Assembly: GCF_011759365.1 (NCBI RefSeq) | Contig: NZ_JAARLZ010000002.1 | Coordinates: 248,001-312,000, forward strand | Length of the DNA: 64,000 bases | DNA from: Luteibacter anthropi | Lineage (GTDB): Bacteria > Pseudomonadota > Gammaproteobacteria > Xanthomonadales > Rhodanobacteraceae | Direction of reading: 5' to 3' | Shown: positions 43,109 through 52,108 of the stretch, in pieces | How the letters are laid out: each line of letters begins with the position of its first letter | How positions within the stretch are numbered: position 1 is the first letter of the stretch | Position numbers and translations under genes: made by a program | Notes under the pieces: generated by a model | The model's input: the letters and a program-made list of their open reading frames with translations, nothing else | Told to the model about the DNA's origin: nothing | Database searches by the model: none

Positions 43109-44263
43109 ATGAGCGGAAACGATCTTCGGCCGGCAATGGGAGAGTCTCCGGCTCGCGCCCTTCACGCCTTGCGACTGGCCTGCGCCACCGTACTGCTCAT
43201 GCCGGTCATCGCCCAGGCCGCGCAGGTTACGCGCATCAACGAGCTGCAATACATAGGCAGCCATAACAGCTATCACGCCGGACTCGCGGCTGGTGAGGCC
43301 GCCATCTGGCGCAAGGTCGATCCGGCGACGTATTCCATCCTGACTTACTCCCATCCGTCGCTGACCCGTCAGTTGGACGATGGGGTGCGCCAGGTAGAAC
43401 TGGATGTGTATGGCGACGTGCATGGCGGTCGCTATGCCAGGCCTGCGGTGATCGCCCAGGTGGCGGCCGCAGGCCTCCCGGCCGATCCGCCTTTTGCCGA
43501 TCCTGCCGTGATGGCGGTGCCGGGTTTCAAGGTGATGCACATCCAGGACATGGACCAGCGCAGCACGTGCCAGCCGTTGAAGGCCTGCCTGCGCGAGCTT
43601 CGTGCCTGGTCGGTGGCCCATCCACGTCACTTGCCGATCTTCATCCTGTTCGAGACCGAAGAAACTCCGCTGAAAATGCCCTTTGCCACCGTGGCGCCCG
43701 AGCCGTTCGATGCCGATGCGATGAACCGGCTTGAAGCCGAAGTCACGGACGTGTTTCCCCGTGCGTCCTACATCGCTCCGGACGACGTGCGTGGCAAGCA
43801 CGCCACGCTCAACGACGCGGTACGCCACGGCCAATGGCCGTCACTCGACGCGGCACGGGGTCATGTCGTTTTCCTGCTGGACCAGCACTCGGTCGGCAAG
43901 GCTTATCTCCAGGGACACCCGTCGCTTCGGGGGCGCGCCATGTTCACCAATGCGACGCCGGGCGAAGAGGATGCGGCTTTCATCGAACTGAACGATGGGC
44001 CGCGCGACGACATATCCCGGCGCGTGCGCGAGGGCTATCTCGTGCGCACGCGTACGGATGCCAACCTGAAGGAAGCGGCGGCCAACGACGTGCAGCGCCG
44101 CGATGCCATGCTTGCCAGCGGCGCACAGATCCTGAGTACCGACTTCCCCGCACACGAGCCGGCCACCACCGGCTATGTCGTGAGCTTTCCCAAAGAGGCC
44201 GTAGCCCGCTGCAATCCGCTGCTGGCCAACGACAGCTGCGCGCGACTCGACCTCTCCCACTAA
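43109..44263 (+). CDS. exported Ca2+-dependent phosphoinositide phospholipase C-like protein
   Basis: A 384-residue protein. An internal hydrophobic stretch (LACATVLLMPVIAQAAQ) acts as the signal; Met-10 (43136) is an alternative start. The TIM-barrel catalytic text is IGSHNSYHAG (first histidine), RQVELDVYGDVHGG and FKVMHIQDMDQRS, in the order of the PI-PLC-C1 family. These enzymes cleave phosphoinositides or related glycerophospholipids outside the cytosol. It stands 51 bases ahead of a TonB receptor gene, which suggests release and import of a polar head-group or inositol phosphate (inference). Confidence 0.8.
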   Translation: MSGNDLRPAMGESPARALHALRLACATVLLMPVIAQAAQVTRINELQYIGSHNSYHAGLAAGEAAIWRKVDPATYSILTYSHPSLTRQLDDGVRQVELDVYGDVHGGRYARPAVIAQVAAAGLPADPPFADPAVMAVPGFKVMHIQDMDQRSTCQPLKACLRELRAWSVAHPRHLPIFILFETEETPLKMPFATVAPEPFDADAMNRLEAEVTDVFPRASYIAPDDVRGKHATLNDAVRHGQWPSLDAARGHVVFLLDQHSVGKAYLQGHPSLRGRAMFTNATPGEEDAAFIELNDGPRDDISRRVREGYLVRTRTDANLKEAAANDVQRRDAMLASGAQILSTDFPAHEPATTGYVVSFPKEAVARCNPLLANDSCARLDLSH

Positions 44264-44314
44264 TCACCCTGCCGTCCCTTCGGCTCTCCCCACGCCCCTG
44301 TCCCAGAGGTTCCC

Positions 44315-47047
44315 ATGCGCACGTCCCTGTCACCGGCCCTGCTATCGCTGGCCATCGCTGCCGCCCTCTTCCATGCGCCCACGGTACGTGCGAACGACGC
44401 GGACACGGATACCAAGGCAGATAAGAAAGTCACGGCACTGAACGGCCTGAACGTGGATGCGCAGGCACCGGCCGCAGGTTCGGTCGACGAGCAGCGGCTG
44501 TCCGTGGGCGTCACCACGGTCATGAGCAAGCAACAGATCGACGCGGTGCCGACGGCGAACATCGCCGACGTCCTCTCGCATCTTCCGGGCCTTTCGTCCT
44601 ATAGCGACATGCATCTGGGCCAGGCGGCCACCGGCGAGAGCGAGTACGTCACCATCCGCGGCCTGGACTCCAGCTACAACTCCTACACGCTCAACGGCTT
44701 TGCACTGCCGGAAACGGATTCGTCCACGCGCGCCATCTCCCTCAACATGCTTGCGCCTTTCGGCATCCAGTCGGTCAAGGTATCCAAGACGCCGACACCG
44801 GACATGCCGGGGGATTCGATTGGTGGCGCCATCGACATGCGCACGCCCACGGCGTTCGATTTCGCCGGCGACACCTATGCCAAGACGACAGTCCAGGGAC
44901 GGATGAACGATCTTGCCGAGCATCGTGACGTGCCGGACAAGGGTGGCGTGTTCCAGCAGGAGCTGGCCCATCGCTTCGGTGATTCGAAGCAGTTCGGTAT
45001 CTATGCGGCCGGCTACTACGGCAAGTACGACAACGCAGCAGAGGCGGTAGCGCCCAACTCGCAGTACACGCCCATCGACCCGGCCAAGGCCTCGGCCACC
45101 GACCTGTCCCAGGCAGGCCCGCTGCAAAGCTCGCAGTACAAGTACAGCGTCTACACCAACCAGATCAAGCGTTACGGCGGCAATGTCTCGCTGGACTGGA
45201 ACGGGGAAAGCACATCCCTCTTCGCCCGTGCCATCTATGGTGTCTACGACGTCCAGGGTGAACAGAACCAGATGTCCGCACGTAACCAGGGCGGTAACCA
45301 GGTGCTTCGCGGCGGGTACTTCAACACGCGCGACATCAAGGAAAAAACCGCCGCCCTGCAACTGGGTGGCAGCAGCACACTCGACGCGCTCACGCTCGAC
45401 TATGGCACTTCGTACGGCATCGGCACCCGCAACGTGCCCGACTACGTGGAAGCCAGCCTGTACGGCCCGCAGGCGCCAGGACAGTTCCAGTTCAACCTGA
45501 GCAATCCGACCTTTCCCAGCCTGGCTGGCAACTCCGCCGCGCTGCGCAACTACGCGTACAACCTGTCCACCGACAGCTTCTGGAAAACCCAGGGCAGCGA
45601 TGCGGGTAGCCGGGATACGCGTATCAATGCGCATATCGATGGAACCTATGCTTTCTCCGATTCCTCGCTGGAAAACCTGAAGTTCGGTATCGCAGCCGAT
45701 ACCTCCAAGCGCAATGCCTACGATCATCCCTTCAGCCACGACGACAACAATTTCATCTATGGCGGACCGTTCTTCGGTGGCCCCAGTTATTCATCGACGG
45801 CCCCGGGTGGTCCGTCGCTGGCCGATCTGCCGGGGCGACTGGTCACCAACCCGTTCGGCGGGCGCTATGCCGGGCCCTTCAAGCTGATCAACCGCCAGTG
45901 GGTGCTCGATCAGGCGGTACCGTACAAGTACCTCAATGACCCCAACGGAACCGGCAACTACACGGCCAACGACTACAACGCCAATACGACGTCCAGCCGC
46001 GAGAACATCTACGCCGGCTACTTCATGGCCACGTTCCGTGCTGACAATCTCACGATCACCCCGGGCGTTCGCTATGAACTGACGGATTACTCCGCCACCT
46101 CATGGCGCTCCAACGGTGATGACGCCACGGGTGCCTTCGTCAACCAGGGGCGGCGCTATGGTGAGGTGCTGCCGGGCATCAATCTCAACTACCGGCCGGA
46201 TGAATTCACGGTCTACAGGGCATCGCTGCGACGCAGCTTCAGCCGGCCAGCCTTCGGGCTCATCTCCGGTCAGACCACGTATTCGATCGACGATGTCACC
46301 GGCCAGGTGGTGGGCATTTCCAAGCCGAACCCGAACCTGCGCCCGACCACGGCCGACAACCTCGATCTTTCAGCCGAGTTCTACGATAGCACCGGCGGCC
46401 TGCTCACGGCGTCGGCCTACTACAAGCGCATCAACGACTTCATCTACACGTCGCAGTCGGCCACGGGCAACGACACCTCGCTGGGTGGCAACGTGCCCAC
46501 CGGCACGGTGATCACCAATGGCGTGCCGGTCAGCACGCCCGAGAATGGTGGCTCGGCGAAGATCTATGGCGCCGAACTGGCCCTGCGCAAGCAGTTCGTC
46601 ACCCTGCCCGGCATATGGAGTCATTTCGGTGTCGGCGGCAACATGACGGTGCAGCACAGCACGGCCCATAGCGACAGGCCGGATCATCCGGGCAGCTCGT
46701 GGCTGCCGCGTGCGCCGGAACGCATGTACAACGCCGACCTGTTCTATCACGACGACAAGCTGCGCGCGGACCTGATCTATAACTATACGGGCCTGCAGCT
46801 TATCGGGCTGAATGGCAATGGCCTGGATTACTACCTGCAGCCCGTCAAGACGCTTGATTTCTCCGCCACCTACGACCTGCCCTACGGACTGGGGGTTGGC
46901 GTCTCGGTGAAGAACCTGCTCGATCGTGCCACGTTCTATGAAACCTCGGGCAAGTCGAAACGTTATCTCGCCTACGACCCGGGTGCCGATGGCGCGTATG
47001 TCGAAACGGGGCGGGTATACATGGTCAATCTCAGCTACACGTTCTGA
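44315..47047 (+). CDS. TonB-dependent receptor of the Xanthomonas/Caulobacter type
   Basis: A 910-residue receptor with signal peptide (SLAIAAALFHAPTVRA). The plug contains IADVLSHLPGLSSYSD, YVTIRGLDSSYNSYTLNGF and TPTPDMPGDSIGGAIDMRTP, the pattern of the TonB-Xanth-Caul subfamily, which imports plant- or carbohydrate-derived compounds. The barrel ends MVNLSYTF. AGAGG lies about 6 bases before the ATG. Its partner is the PI-PLC gene directly upstream, so the likely ligand is a product of that enzyme or a phosphorylated compound. Confidence 0.9.
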   Translation: MRTSLSPALLSLAIAAALFHAPTVRANDADTDTKADKKVTALNGLNVDAQAPAAGSVDEQRLSVGVTTVMSKQQIDAVPTANIADVLSHLPGLSSYSDMHLGQAATGESEYVTIRGLDSSYNSYTLNGFALPETDSSTRAISLNMLAPFGIQSVKVSKTPTPDMPGDSIGGAIDMRTPTAFDFAGDTYAKTTVQGRMNDLAEHRDVPDKGGVFQQELAHRFGDSKQFGIYAAGYYGKYDNAAEAVAPNSQYTPIDPAKASATDLSQAGPLQSSQYKYSVYTNQIKRYGGNVSLDWNGESTSLFARAIYGVYDVQGEQNQMSARNQGGNQVLRGGYFNTRDIKEKTAALQLGGSSTLDALTLDYGTSYGIGTRNVPDYVEASLYGPQAPGQFQFNLSNPTFPSLAGNSAALRNYAYNLSTDSFWKTQGSDAGSRDTRINAHIDGTYAFSDSSLENLKFGIAADTSKRNAYDHPFSHDDNNFIYGGPFFGGPSYSSTAPGGPSLADLPGRLVTNPFGGRYAGPFKLINRQWVLDQAVPYKYLNDPNGTGNYTANDYNANTTSSRENIYAGYFMATFRADNLTITPGVRYELTDYSATSWRSNGDDATGAFVNQGRRYGEVLPGINLNYRPDEFTVYRASLRRSFSRPAFGLISGQTTYSIDDVTGQVVGISKPNPNLRPTTADNLDLSAEFYDSTGGLLTASAYYKRINDFIYTSQSATGNDTSLGGNVPTGTVITNGVPVSTPENGGSAKIYGAELALRKQFVTLPGIWSHFGVGGNMTVQHSTAHSDRPDHPGSSWLPRAPERMYNADLFYHDDKLRADLIYNYTGLQLIGLNGNGLDYYLQPVKTLDFSATYDLPYGLGVGVSVKNLLDRATFYETSGKSKRYLAYDPGADGAYVETGRVYMVNLSYTF

Positions 47048-47171
47048 TCCCTGGAAACGGCCGCCTGTCGCCCTGCTCCGGGCGTGGGCGGCCCGCACCG
47101 GCAAGGAAACACACGGCCGCCGGCATGCTCCTGTAAGCTTGGCGGCCGATCTCGACATCCAGCAGCGCCCC

Positions 47172-47708
47172 ATGGCACTCAAATCCACGGTCTACAAGGC
47201 CGACCTGCAGGTCAGCGACATGGACCGGCATTACTACCAGAACCACGCCCTCACCATTGCGCAGCACCCGTCGGAAACCGACGAGCGCATGATGGTGCGG
47301 GTACTGGCCTTTGCACTTAATGCCGATGACGCACTGGCCTTCGGCAAGGGACTCAGCTCGGACGACGAACCCGACCTGTGGCGAAAGGAGCTCACCGGTG
47401 AGGTCGATCTGTGGATCGAACTGGGCCAGCCCGACGAGCAGCGCATCCGCCGCGCCGCAGGACGCGCCCGACGTGTGATCGTCTACACGTACAGCGGCCG
47501 CGGTGCCGAAGTCTGGTGGAAGAAGATGTCGCAGGCCGTTGGACGCACGAAAAACGTATCCGTGGTTGACGTCGATCCGGTCACGGTCGAGGCACTGGCC
47601 GCGCTTACGCAGCGCACCATGCAACTTCAGTTCATGGTTCAGGATGGCGAGGCACAGGTGATCAGCGGCGATGCCATCGTCCCGATCGTGCTGACTCCGC
47701 TGGCCTGA
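47172..47708 (+). CDS. yaeQ: YaeQ family protein
   Basis: A 178-residue protein. MALKSTVYKADLQVSDMDRH, DLWRKELTGEVDLWIELGQP and VVDVDPVTVEALAAL are characteristic; the fold of the family is nuclease-like (PD-(D/E)XK type), though its physiological role is not settled. The ATG at 47172 is the conserved family start. Its last 70 bases overlap the 3' end of the convergent ABC transporter gene. Confidence 0.92.
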   Translation: MALKSTVYKADLQVSDMDRHYYQNHALTIAQHPSETDERMMVRVLAFALNADDALAFGKGLSSDDEPDLWRKELTGEVDLWIELGQPDEQRIRRAAGRARRVIVYTYSGRGAEVWWKKMSQAVGRTKNVSVVDVDPVTVEALAALTQRTMQLQFMVQDGEAQVISGDAIVPIVLTPLA

Positions 47709-49366
47709 TCCTCCGGGTGGCATATCGTCAGGCAGTGATCTGCCAGCGAAGCCAGGCCCGGCCGGTGCGATACCACCAGCAATACGGTATCCGGAAGGCG
47801 GCGTTTGAGCATCCGCAGCACGTCCTGTTCCGCAGCGGCATCCAGGGCGCCGGTGGCTTCATCGAGCACCGCAAGGAATGGCCTGCGTAGCAGTACCTGC
47901 GCCAGAAGCAGTCGTTGCAACTCGCCCCCGGACAGTTGGCTGGATTCGCCGCGAAGCGGCGTATCCAGCCCCATGCCGCCCGCCAGCAGGCGAGCGTCCA
48001 GTCCGACATCGGCGAGGACCGCTCGCATCGCAGCCTCCGTCGCCATCGGATCGGCCCAGGCAAGGCTTTCACGCACGGTGTCCTGCCAGGGACGGATATG
48101 CTGGCTGACATAGGCCCCACGCGTCACCCGTGTGCGATAGGCATCGAAATCGATCGGATGCCCCATCGCGTGTGCCACGAATGACTCCGGGACAACGAGC
48201 CCCGACAGCACATCCGCCAGGCTGCTTTTACCCGCTCCCGAGTCACCGGTGATCAAGGTCAGCTCTCCCGGAGCCAACGACAGGTCATGGACTTCGAAGG
48301 CGTGCAAGGCAGAAGTGATCCTGATCCTTCGCACATGAATGGCGGAGCGAGATATCACGTCGCTGCAGGGCGGAACGGACACATCCGTGTCCAGGTCCAC
48401 GTATCGTCGCCACAGGTCGAAGGCCGCCACCGCTGAACGTAGCTGCCGGAAGCTCTGGCGGGTCGAGACCATGTACGGCAGCAGGCGTCCCAGCAAAAGG
48501 CTCACTGCGATAAGCGATGCCCGTGCTTCGCCTTGCGTGCGATGGGCCAGCAGGAACATCAGGGCAATCGCGGCAGCGGCGACCGTTTCCAGCATAAGCC
48601 GCCCGGACGACTGCATGTCGATCTGCCGCTGGTAACCGGCGGCAAGCCGCCCGGCCATCGCGTCATAGACCGCACGCTCGGCGTCTCCCCGACCAAAGGC
48701 ACGGATGTGACGCAATCGCCGTGGAAAGTCTTCGCTGAGCCAGAAAAGCCGCGTCATGTCGGCGACGTAGGCGCGACTCACCGCGGCCTGCTCCTGTCCC
48801 CGCGCCCGTGCCATGGCGATGACCAGTGCAGCCAGGAAAGGCACGCCGAGCAGCAGCCAGGGGGAGAGGTAGAAGGCGAACCCCAGGCTTGCTGCACAGG
48901 TCAGCCCGGCGATCCACAGCTGGAGCAGTCCATTGAAACCCTGCACCATGATTTCGACGTTATAGGTGAGGACGTTGGCGATCTCGGCGGACGGGGTGGC
49001 CGCCAGCGCCGCAACAGGCGCATGGATCAGTCGGTCGTGCACCTTGCGGCGCAGATCCGCCCCGTAGGCACTCACCAGTTGTGATGCCACCCTGGACGCC
49101 GCCCAGCGCATGGTAGCCAGTACCGCTGCCATGCCGATGAAGGCCACGGCCTGGATCTCCAGTCCATGCCGCAGGTCGAAGAACGTGCCGGCCTGTCCGT
49201 TATCCGGCGACACCAACGGCACCATCAACATGGCCGTTGCGCTTCCCGTCAACGCAGAACCGACCGAAAGCACCGCATAAACGACAATGCGCGAAGCAAG
49301 GGCTTGCTCAATGGTACCGGCAAAGATATCCGGCAATACCCAGCGCAGACCTGACCCCATGACCAT
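47639..49366 (-). CDS. ABC transporter, fused permease and ATPase half-transporter
   Basis: A 575-residue exporter half. About 330 residues of membrane domain with several hydrophobic spans (e.g. RIVVYAVLSVGSALTGSATA; AAAIALMFLLAH) precede the nucleotide-binding domain: Walker A GDSGAGKSS, signature LSGGELQR, Walker B LAVLDEATGAL, H-loop SHRPG. It should work as a homodimer or with a partner encoded elsewhere. The ATG at 49366 starts 4 bases past the kinase stop. Lasso-peptide and exosortase-linked clusters often pair such an exporter with HprK-like and nucleotidyltransferase proteins, as here. The tail overlaps yaeQ. Confidence 0.88.
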   Translation of the reverse strand: MVMGSGLRWVLPDIFAGTIEQALASRIVVYAVLSVGSALTGSATAMLMVPLVSPDNGQAGTFFDLRHGLEIQAVAFIGMAAVLATMRWAASRVASQLVSAYGADLRRKVHDRLIHAPVAALAATPSAEIANVLTYNVEIMVQGFNGLLQLWIAGLTCAASLGFAFYLSPWLLLGVPFLAALVIAMARARGQEQAAVSRAYVADMTRLFWLSEDFPRRLRHIRAFGRGDAERAVYDAMAGRLAAGYQRQIDMQSSGRLMLETVAAAAIALMFLLAHRTQGEARASLIAVSLLLGRLLPYMVSTRQSFRQLRSAVAAFDLWRRYVDLDTDVSVPPCSDVISRSAIHVRRIRITSALHAFEVHDLSLAPGELTLITGDSGAGKSSLADVLSGLVVPESFVAHAMGHPIDFDAYRTRVTRGAYVSQHIRPWQDTVRESLAWADPMATEAAMRAVLADVGLDARLLAGGMGLDTPLRGESSQLSGGELQRLLLAQVLLRRPFLAVLDEATGALDAAAEQDVLRMLKRRLPDTVLLVVSHRPGLASLADHCLTICHPEDQASGVSTIGTMASPLITCASPS

Positions 49367-49370
49367 GCCC

Positions 49371-50318
49371 TCAGCCCAGCAAGGCCGACAGCGCACTGAC
49401 GCCATCGTCCGGGTGGCGTCCTCGCTCCAGGCGATACATACCCAGCCGCTGACACGCATAGGTAAAATGTGTCCAGCCTTCCTGCGCCGTGGCATAGGGC
49501 TGGTCAGCGGCCAGCAAGGCGGGAATGTCTTCTGTCGGCAGAGGCTTCAGCAGGCGGGAGGGGTCGCTCGCCGTACGGGACGATACCAGGACGATGCCGG
49601 TCAGGGTCAATGGTGACGCAGCAAGACGGCCCGGCCCATGCCTGAGATCCGCTTCGTATTTGCGTACGCCACTACGACGACGAATGGTCGGGGATTCCCG
49701 GATCCACGCGCGTGTGCGTTCATCGTGGACAAAACGGCAGGCCTCGTCACGCAGGTGAAGGAAATTGCCGACGCCGGTGGCGAGAAGATCGTCCGGCCTC
49801 ACGAACACGGCATCCTCTGCCAGGAAGTCCAGTCCCTGCAACCAGCCATGCAAGGAAAGAGTGGATTTTCCGGCGCCACTTTCGCCCAGCAACAGCACTC
49901 CCCGCCGGCCGCGCCCGACGCATGCCCCGTGTAAGGGCACAAGCGACAGCACGCGTGACGTCAGCAGGAAGACGGCAAACTCGATGAGCTCGTACCGTAC
50001 GTGATACGGGTGCTGCTCCAGCATGTCCGAGGACACCACCACGAGTGCCTTGCGCTGCGCCGGCACCACCACGGCATAATTACAGGCATCCATCATGCCG
50101 CACAGCAGGCCTGCGCCGGAATGTGTCTGCACTGGCGGCGGCTCGTCGGCCGCGATGCCTTCACTACGGGAAATCACGCGCAGGTCGATACGCAGCCAGG
50201 GAGCATCGGGCGAAAACCGATGTTCCGGAAGATCCCCGTAGGCCAGCTCTACGAGCTTCATCAAGCCCCGGGAATCGCTCTCGAAAACGATATCCGCACC
50301 CAGGATGCTCCGGCGCAT
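49371..50318 (-). CDS. HprK-related kinase
   Basis: A 315-residue protein. The C-terminal half carries the HPr kinase/phosphorylase P-loop LLGESGAGKSTLSLHGW and follow-up VPLHGACVGRGRRG and LDFLAEDAVFVRPDD. The N-terminal half (ADIVFESDSRGLMKLVEL) resembles the small domain of HprK-related proteins in peptide-modification and exopolysaccharide clusters. The ATG at 50318 was chosen; a GTG frame to 50528 would add 70 poorly structured residues and overlap the small frame at 50337. HPr itself and a PqqD protein are not in the window, so the substrate may be a peptide or protein serine made by this locus (inference). Confidence 0.8.
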   Translation of the reverse strand: MRRSILGADIVFESDSRGLMKLVELAYGDLPEHRFSPDAPWLRIDLRVISRSEGIAADEPPPVQTHSGAGLLCGMMDACNYAVVVPAQRKALVVVSSDMLEQHPYHVRYELIEFAVFLLTSRVLSLVPLHGACVGRGRRGVLLLGESGAGKSTLSLHGWLQGLDFLAEDAVFVRPDDLLATGVGNFLHLRDEACRFVHDERTRAWIRESPTIRRRSGVRKYEADLRHGPGRLAASPLTLTGIVLVSSRTASDPSRLLKPLPTEDIPALLAADQPYATAQEGWTHFTYACQRLGMYRLERGRHPDDGVSALSALLG

Positions 50319-50336
50319 GCGTGCCCTGGGAGCATT

Positions 50337-50486
50337 GTGCTCGCGGAAAGGATCGCCACGCAGATCGTCGGTACGCTGGATCGGTTCCGGGCGGGTCAAG
50401 AAGATACTCCGTGGTCGGCCGGCGATGCCTACAGCAACGCCCTGATGTCGATAAGTGCCTTTTCCCCGGGCAAAGGTTGCATGTGA
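50337..50486 (+). CDS. candidate 49-residue peptide between kinase and radical SAM genes
   Basis: A short open frame begins with GTG at 50337, preceded by GGGAG with about 4 bases between, and ends at 50486. It lies between the divergent starts of the HprK-like kinase and the radical SAM protein. The first 20 residues (VLAERIATQIVGTLDRFRAG) form an amphipathic helix; the last 13 (MSISAFSPGKGCM) hold three Ser, one Cys and two Gly. That leader-like/core-like layout is what a ribosomally made precursor would show. It does not match the lasso leader rule (Tyr-Pro-Leu-Gly-Thr pattern) and could be a chance frame. Codon third positions are GC-rich, as in real genes here. Confidence 0.3.
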   Translation: MLAERIATQIVGTLDRFRAGQEDTPWSAGDAYSNALMSISAFSPGKGCM

Positions 50487-50594
50487 CAGGTACGAGGACG
50501 GCGCAACCGAACTCCTCTCGCCGGGCACTTACGTTGAGGTGACAACGAAGTGACGGCCGTCGATGGCCGTGGCATGGCGAAGACACAGGCCCAC

Positions 50595-52070
50595 ATGATG
50601 CTAAGAATCCAGGTCAGCCACTCGTACTTTCTGCGCTATGACCCGAAGCAGTGGGAGCGGGCAAAGCCGTATCCACCGCTGGCCACGCTGCAGGTAGCGT
50701 CCCTGCTTCGCGACATGGGACATGCGGTGAGCCTGTTCGACGCCATGCTGGCGGAAGGTGTCGAGGACTACGCCCATGCGCTGGTCACAGACAAACCGCA
50801 GCTCGTGATCATCTACGAAGACAACTTCAACTATCTCACCAAGATGTGTCTGAGCCGCATGCGCGAGGCGGCCTGCCGGATGATTACCGAAGCCCGCGCC
50901 TGCGGCGCCCGCGTCATCGTGGCCGGCTCCGACGCATCGGACCACCCGGAGGCGTTCCTGGCAGCCGGCGCGGAAGCCGTGCTGGCAGGTGAAGGCATCG
51001 CTGCCATCGCCGGGCTCGTCAAGCGCCTGGAGAACGCGCCGGACACTGCGGTGGCCGACTGGGTGGCCGGCGTGCCCGACGTCGCCTCCTGGAGCGGTAA
51101 CCCGCAGCGCCTGCCTCGCATCGGCGCCCAGCCACCGGATCCCCGGCTGGGCGGCCAGTCAGCCTGGGACCTGGTCGATATCGAACGCTATCGCACGATG
51201 TGGCGTGAGCGGCATGGGTACTTCAGTCTCAACATGGCCGCTTCGCGCGGCTGTCCCTTCCGCTGTCACTGGTGCGCCAAGCCGATCTGGGGTAATCACT
51301 ACAAACAGCGCAATCCTGCGGATATCGCAGCGGAAATGGCGCACCTGAAGCGTGCATTCCAGCCGGATCATATCTGGATGGCCGATGACATCTTCGGTTT
51401 CCACGTGCCCTGGGTGGAAGATTTCGCCCGCCATCTTCGCGACCTCGACGGATCGGTGCCTTTCACCATCCAGACCCGCGCGGACCTCACCAGCGAACGC
51501 ATGGTCGCGGCACTGGCCAGCGCCGGCTGCAAGGAAGCATGGATCGGTGCGGAGAGCGGTAGTCAGCAAATACTGGACCGCATGAACAAAGGGACAAGCG
51601 TCGCCGAACTGATCGAGGCGCGCGAGCGACTGGGACGCCACGGCATACGGGTAGGCTTTTTCGTGCAGCTGGGCTATCTGGGCGAGGCACTCGAAGACAT
51701 CGAGGCGACCTGGGCGCTGGTTGCCCGCGCCGCGCCAGACGACATCGGCGTCAGCGTGTCCTATCCCCTGCCCGGCACGAAGTTCTACGAACAGGTGAAA
51801 GCCCAGCTGGGGCAGAAGACGCATTGGCAGGACAGCGCCGACCTGGCAATGATGTTCAGGGGCGCTTATGAGTCTTCCTTCTACAGGCAGGTGCGCGATC
51901 TCCTCCACCGCCTGGTGGTGCTTCAGGCTGCAGGCGACGCCCAGGGGCTCGCCGCGCTGGATACGCAATGGCAATCGCTGAAAGCCGCGGAGCGTCGCTA
52001 TCGGCATAGCGATGCCACGCCGGCCGGCGACATGATCTGCGTGCCACATGCCGCCGTCGGCATGGCCTGA
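50595..52070 (+). CDS. B12-binding-fold radical SAM protein 1
   Basis: About 491 residues. The N-terminal 140 residues form a cobalamin-binding-like Rossmann domain (YPPLATLQVASLLRDMGHAV; PEAFLAAGAEAVLAGEG) but lack the D-x-H-x-x-G base-off motif. The radical SAM cluster is C220-x3-C224-x2-C227 in SRGCPFRCHWCAKP, followed by ADDIFGFHVPWVEDF and GAESGSQQILDRMNKGT. Such enzymes make methylations, C-C bonds or thioether links. Starts at 50550, 50574 or 50598 are also possible. It is 38 bases upstream of the nucleotidyltransferase gene. Confidence 0.85.
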   Translation: MMLRIQVSHSYFLRYDPKQWERAKPYPPLATLQVASLLRDMGHAVSLFDAMLAEGVEDYAHALVTDKPQLVIIYEDNFNYLTKMCLSRMREAACRMITEARACGARVIVAGSDASDHPEAFLAAGAEAVLAGEGIAAIAGLVKRLENAPDTAVADWVAGVPDVASWSGNPQRLPRIGAQPPDPRLGGQSAWDLVDIERYRTMWRERHGYFSLNMAASRGCPFRCHWCAKPIWGNHYKQRNPADIAAEMAHLKRAFQPDHIWMADDIFGFHVPWVEDFARHLRDLDGSVPFTIQTRADLTSERMVAALASAGCKEAWIGAESGSQQILDRMNKGTSVAELIEARERLGRHGIRVGFFVQLGYLGEALEDIEATWALVARAAPDDIGVSVSYPLPGTKFYEQVKAQLGQKTHWQDSADLAMMFRGAYESSFYRQVRDLLHRLVVLQAAGDAQGLAALDTQWQSLKAAERRYRHSDATPAGDMICVPHAAVGMA

Positions 52071-52108
52071 TATCCATCCATCACATCGTTGCCCTGTCGA
52101 GAACACCC

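Noticed and set aside
50319-50528. N-terminal extension of the HprK-like kinase to a GTG at 50528
   Set aside because: The added residues lack a conserved fold and the family domain begins near 50318, where an ATG is present. The extension would also cover the candidate peptide frame.
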